In this document: one piece after another, positions 59,380-64,000 of the stretch
How the letters are laid out: every line of letters begins with the position of its first letter
How positions within the stretch are numbered: the stretch's first letter is position 1
NCBI GenBank assembly: GCA_036872755.1
Contig: JAVHNS010000009.1
Location: forward strand, 806,001 to 870,000
Source: Orbilia blumenaviensis
Lineage: Eukaryota > Ascomycota > Orbiliomycetes > Orbiliales > Orbiliaceae
Length of the DNA: 64,000 nucleotides
Reading direction: 5' to 3'
Program-made: the position numbers and the translations under genes
The notes under the pieces: generated by a model
The model's input: the letters and a program-made list of their open reading frames with translations, nothing else
Database searches by the model: none
Told to the model about the DNA's origin: nothing

Positions 59380-61548
59380 ATGGAACGGCAGAAGGGTGAA
59401 AGATGTGGCATTGATAACTGTCGTTCACGATTTTACCACCTCGCTGACGGGCAGTGGACTTGTGGTAGTGGTCATGTCCAGGAGGTAGGCCCATTCCATA
59501 TGCCGATGGTACTTTCGGGCGACTAATATGCCTATTTTTTCTTCACTTAGGGTCGCCTTGATATCCGTGAAGACGAGGAATACCAGCCGCGGAAGGGAGA
59601 TAGGAGGATTATTGAGCGGGATGATTCGCAGGTTGTCGAAGAGAAAGGTTGGCTTTTTTTCTCTCTTTTTTCTCTCTTATCTCCTCTTCCGGAGTTGGTA
59701 TCACGAGTACGCCAATAACTAAGAAGGTTTTCTTATATACAGTCTTTACCGGCAAGAGGGGACTCACGCTGTTCCTGCAGGCGTTTCAACTAGTTCTACG
59801 GAAGCAGGTGGCATGGCTTATCAACGAAAAGAAGTTCCCTAAGGAGTTTCAGGTACGGTCTTGCTTGATTTATACCTATTATACCCACTTACGAGACCAT
59901 AACTTCATACCTTGTTTTTAAGATACTGATAATAGTGTTGGTATGGTGATAGCTGATTGTCCGTGACCTATGGACACTACGCCTTGAATCCATCTTCTCG
60001 GAACGTTCCTCACGAGCTCCCTCAAGCTCAGGTTACACCTCCGGCGTAGACTCCGAAGGCACCACCGGCTACCCATCAGGTGCCGAAACCGCCTCCCAAA
60101 GATCCACCACCCCAGTCTCCCGACCCCATTCCCGAACCACCACCCGCTCCCGCTCAACATCCCGTGGCCGCCATGCCTTCTCAAAGCCCAAGGAAACTGT
60201 TCCAAAACTCCTTGACACAATCTCCATCCTCTACATCGCAGCTCTGCTCCTCCACCTTCCGTTAGAGATAATTACAGTGCATAAATGGATCCTAGAGCAG
60301 GATATAGTATATTTCAGGGCGATTAAGTGTTTGCCCGCGGATATGCTTGTGAAGATGGAGGTTAGGTGGAAGAGGAAGTTTGAGCCGAAGATGATGCCCA
60401 CGGCGGAGAAGATCAGGAAGGCGGCGTATCTGGGAATTAAGTATTATTCTGAACGGTTTGGGATTGTGGTTCCCAGGGTTGCAGCTGAAGGGTTGGTTGT
60501 TGGTTGGATTTTGGGGTTTGGGTGTCCTCGTGAGTTTTATCTAAGTGTTTCCATAGTATGTATGGGTGATGAGGGCAGTGTGCTAATGGGTGTTATAGCG
60601 GAGATATATCCCGCGATCTTTACTCTGGCGGAGATGATACAATCTTCGTTGGTGTACCCACCTCAAGCTAGGAAATATAGATTGTTAAATTGTCCGGATA
60701 TACAACTTATGGCACTGCTGGTTATCTCACTAAAGCTATGCTGGGGATTAGATGATGACGACACCGAAGTCTTGCGACGGATGAAGGTTGATAAGAAAGG
60801 AAGAGCTCTACCCAGATTTGCGAAACAAGAATGGGAGATCGCGAATTTGGGGTTTGAGTGGGAGTCTTGGAGGGAGGTTTTCGAAATGGACGTGGAAGGA
60901 GGGGCGAAAGCTGGGAGAGAGAGGAATTGGCAGCTAGGGGTTGATGAGGCAGAGATTTATGGGTGGAGTGGAGAGGAGATGGATGAGTATCTTGAGTGGT
61001 TTGAGAAGAATTGGGCTGGGGATGCGGAGGGGAAGCCGACGGCTGGGGTGGTCAGCTTTTTTGAGGAGAGTGATAATGTGGAAGGGCGTGATAGTGAAGA
61101 GGCAAGGGAGGAAAGGGAAGGAAGATGGGAGAAGAATAGCCTCTCTAAACAGAAACTCGAGGCATTTGTGAAAATGCAAAGCGGCGTGAAGTTCGGGAAG
61201 GTGATACCGGAAGGCCGCAAAAGAGGCAGGATTCTAAGACCCGGGGATAAATACATGAGGTATAAGAAGTGGGAGGATATTCGATCTAACAAGCTAAGAA
61301 GTTTGTACTTGGCAGCAGCAGGGAGGGTTGGTGTAGGGATCGAAGGGTTCGTGTATGTGGTGCAGAAGCTAGAACATAGACTGGGACAGTTTAGCAAGGG
61401 GAAAGAACCGAAGAGGGAGGTTAGTGACGAGGAAGGAGAGGATGATGACGATCTTGTGGAGGAGGATGAGCAAGGGCTGAAGGGGCTGGTTTATTTGGGA
61501 GATGAGAGTGAGGAGGAAGAAGAAGATTTGGAAGAACTGCTTGAATGA
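59380..61548 (+). CDS. RRN7: RNA polymerase I core factor subunit Rrn7 (TFIIB-like), 612 aa
   Basis: Exons 59380-59484, 59551-59647, 59743-59852, 59953-60529 and 60599-61548 (613 codons). The N-terminal zinc ribbon reads RCGIDNCRSRFYHLADGQWTC then GSGH, the RRN7-type finger. A short linker follows (VFTGKRGLTLFLQAFQLVL, typical of the family). A Ser/Thr/Arg-rich insert separates it from the cyclin-like domain with LYIAALLLHLPLEIITVHKWI, KYYSERFGIVVP and NCPDIQLMALLVISLKL. The last intron is a multiple of three without a stop, so an unspliced reading stays open; splicing restores GFGCPPEIYPAIFTLAEM, which fits the family. With Rrn6 and Rrn11, Rrn7 forms the core factor that recruits Pol I to rDNA promoters. 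Confidence 0.88.
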
Positions 61549-61736
61549 TAGTATTGTATACCGCAAATATTAATATCGTCGAGTCGTAAAAATACATGAT
61601 CCATATAACCATCGATAGGTTGTTTATCTAATATATACAATGAAATTAAAATTTAAAATGCGGAGCAGGTCAAACCCGAATTCAACATAGACTTGCTCGT
61701 TCGATTTCAGGTCGTATACTAATTCCGTTAGCTACG

Positions 61737-64000
61737 TCAGAGCAATCTTCTTCTCTTGTAATTACCTCCTTCCTCCGCTTCCGCTTCCTCTTCCTCCCTC
61801 CCTCTAAGATTGCTATTACTCTCACCCAACAGCAACTTGTCTATCTCAAGAGTTGGTGTAGGCGTCCGTTTGGTCCACTCCATCGAGTTACTTAGCAATT
61901 TAGGAATTTGACGAGTCTGGGATGCGGTCTGGAGGTACTGCTCCTCCGTTGGTGATGAATAAACCCACATCTCGGCCTCGTCTAAATAACACCTCCACCC
62001 AGGATACAAAGCCTTGGGATAGAGAATAACTCGATCGCCAGCGCCCAGCGTCGACATGAATTCCAACACTTCCAAATCAACAGTAGTTGCCATATCCCAC
62101 ACGTTTATATGTTCGGTGCTTTCCCAGCGGGCATGGATGTTATGTTGAACTCGGCGGGTTAGAAGGGATGTCATGTTTTTCTGAGAGGTTTGGGGCTGGT
62201 TGCTGAGGGTTTTACGGACTTCAACCCATGAGCAGCTTTCTCTGTAGGTGCCGTGGTATTGGGTGTGATCACTCCAGCCTTTATTGTGCAGCAGTAAGGT
62301 TAGCGGATGGTCTGGTTTGTCTGAAAGGGGAAGCTTTGGTTCATACCTTGATCATGGGACACGGTCCTAAAAACCATTCTTCGTATGGAGGGACCGTGGA
62401 GGTTGAGGTGTAGATAAGGAACTGGCAACGACGTTTCATCAACATCGAATGTTCCCTCCTTCTTAACATGCTGCTCTACCCAGTATTCTGCGTAATCCAG
62501 GATTTTCTTCGCGGCAGCATGAGGAGTGTCAAACTTTTGTGTAAGGAGCTCATACACTGCGAGGATGTCAGATAGTGAAATACTAGAGCTTCCATCATCA
62601 GAAGTCTTTGAGCGAGATTCTATGAGAGTATTTGAACTTTGTGGTGTTGAAACCGACGTAGACATGAGCTCGGTATAGGGGGCGTTGATAGTATTCCGGA
62701 GATACTGTTCAATGGTGTCGTACCCATACTCTATCGCAAGGTCAAGAGCTGTCTGTCCCACTTCGTTTTGTTCGCTAGTGTTAATGCCACTATCAACCAG
62801 CATTTTCACAATAGAAAGCATGCCTGTGTTAACGGCATTATGCAGAGCCGTATTTCCGATAGCATCGGTTGCGGATATATCAAACCCGTCGGGATCAACC
62901 GCACCGAACTCCAAGATCTCCTTGACGGTTCCTTCATGACCCAGAACTGCGGCGATATGAAGTGGCGTTCCCGAGTTATACATGTCTCTTGCGAGCGGTT
63001 TCCGGAGGCTAACGCCCTTGCGTAGAATCAGTGAAAAGACATCCGTCCATCCCCTCTCGAGCGATATCATTCCCGGGGTTCTTCTATCGGATGATTCAAG
63101 CAGCCAGTCCGCGCCATGGTCGAGGAGGAGGCGGGCGACATCCTCATGTCCGCAAACGGCACACTCGCGAAGTGGTGAGGAACCATCGATCATCTGTATA
63201 TTTACTAACTCGCTGTCCAGCTCTAGTAAATAACTAACAATGGCATAGTCTCCTCGAGCAGCGGCGTAATGTATCAGTCGTCGTCCCTCGCGCCAGGTCG
63301 TCCACGGAGAACAACCTTTTTGGATAAACAGCCTGAATACATCGGTTTGGCCATGAGCCAGGGCTTCCCATATTGGTTGGTGTCCTCCGTTATGTTTGAT
63401 GTTGATACTGATTCCTTTTGAAAGAAAGTATTCGATAGCGCCGATATGTCCAACGCGGGCTGCGATATGCAGGGGAGACTCGTCGGTGCCGATGCTATAA
63501 AACCATGCCCACCGACAAGCGTCTACGAGATCATGGATTGTGGTTGTGTGCTTCCGCACCTGACAGTAGCTCAGAACCGAGGAGCGTTGGCTAAGGAAGG
63601 CAATCAGGTCTTCTTGTATGTCGTCCTTTTTACATTCAGCTATCTGAGTCTCCCAATTTCGAATTGTGTATAGATAAAACGGGATTTGTTTCATTTTCTC
63701 GAGCCGGGTGGTATCGTCGTATCCTAGCGAATCCAAAAAGCCTGGATTGGAGAATTGTTCGAATCTTAGGTAACCCAGGCAGCTCTTGGTAAGAGATGTC
63801 CATGCGTCTGCAACATCTATCTGCTTTCTCAATAGATATTCCTGTACGGTTTCGTGAGCAAGCCTGACGATTCCACTGTCTTCGTCAACTATAATAAAAC
63901 CTGCACAGATATCCAGAACGGTACTTTGTAATAACTGCTGGTATTCGGCCAGTGCTACGACCCCAGGTTCGATTGATAAAGCAACAAGTAGATCCTGTAT
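61737..64000 (-). CDS. NACHT/ankyrin NLR-like protein, 3' part only (starts beyond right edge)
   Basis: Visible exons: 62347->64000 and 61737-62278 (intron 68 nt). The frame is open to the right edge. The first visible residues (IQDLLVALSIEPG... and VLDICAGFIIVDEDSGIVRLAHETVQEYLL) match the winged-helix-like stretch that follows NACHT domains in fungal ankyrin NLRs; the NACHT itself would lie outside. About eight ankyrin repeats follow, for example ESPLHIAARVGHIGAIEYFL, GTPLHIAAVLGHEG and GNTALHNAVNTGMLSIVKML. The C-terminal domain, GWSDHTQYHGTYRESCSWVEV with AGDRVILYPKALYPGWRCYL, is a module I know from other fungal ankyrin/NACHT proteins, function unknown. Such proteins are linked to non-self recognition and cell death in fungi; the role here is inference. 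It ends in a Glu-rich then basic tail (YKRRRLL). Confidence 0.82.

Noticed and set aside
1..64000. CRISPR arrays, bacterial operons, prophage or IS elements
   Set aside because: The window is eukaryotic with spliceosomal introns; no regularly spaced repeats or transposase-like frames were seen.

Overview
This window looks like nuclear DNA of a filamentous ascomycete (Pezizomycotina). Genes are split by short GT..AG introns, mostly 50-100 nt. Gene content is fungal: a Ppo-type fatty-acid dioxygenase, a PTH11/rhodopsin-like receptor, a LysM protein, a NACHT-ankyrin protein, Yvc1, Fyv7, Rrn7, and a Cya5/Pet309-type PPR protein. No lineage below that level can be supported by eye. Exon structures were built by reading splice sites by hand. 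For every multi-exon gene complete in the window, the proposed exons sum to a whole number of codons with no internal stop.

Left 11 kb (1-11,100): an accessory, secretome-rich stretch. It holds the 5' end of a GH55/pectate-lyase-superfamily gene running off the left edge, a secreted HExxH metallopeptidase, an F-box protein, a three-module LysM protein with a Thr-rich linker, and a 104-codon cysteine-containing small secreted protein. Long AT-rich spacers separate them.

Middle (12-31 kb): the vacuolar TRP channel Yvc1, a type-B carboxylesterase, a seven-TM rhodopsin-domain receptor, then housekeeping genes: eIF2-alpha, the Pin1-type isomerase Ess1, a Yip1-family Golgi membrane protein and SRP68. 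An AT-rich, TpA-rich gene desert of about 1.3 kb lies between eIF2-alpha and ESS1.

Right half (31-64 kb): a 1,170-aa mitochondrial PPR translation factor (Cya5 type), a very divergent 1,481-aa Ppo dioxygenase-P450 fusion, an AT-hook protein, Fyv7, Pep7/Vac1, Bms1, a Pbi2-type proteinase inhibitor, eIF5A, Rrn7, and the 3' part of a NACHT-ankyrin protein leaving the right edge. Fyv7, Bms1 and Rrn7 all serve ribosome production; eIF2-alpha and eIF5A serve translation; Pep7 and Yvc1 act at the endosome/vacuole. The genes are independent units, with no operon-like or biosynthetic-cluster logic.

Most notable: (1) the Ppo protein keeps the dioxygenase haem residues and the P450 ExxR, but has no cysteine in the haem-thiolate region, carries large charged insertions and ends in a Cys-rich coiled tail; (2) the small secreted protein at 10,604-11,007, with an overlapping frame encoding a membrane segment and basic tail; (3) the clustering of secreted-protein genes at the left edge; (4) short palindromic and recurrent motifs in spacers.
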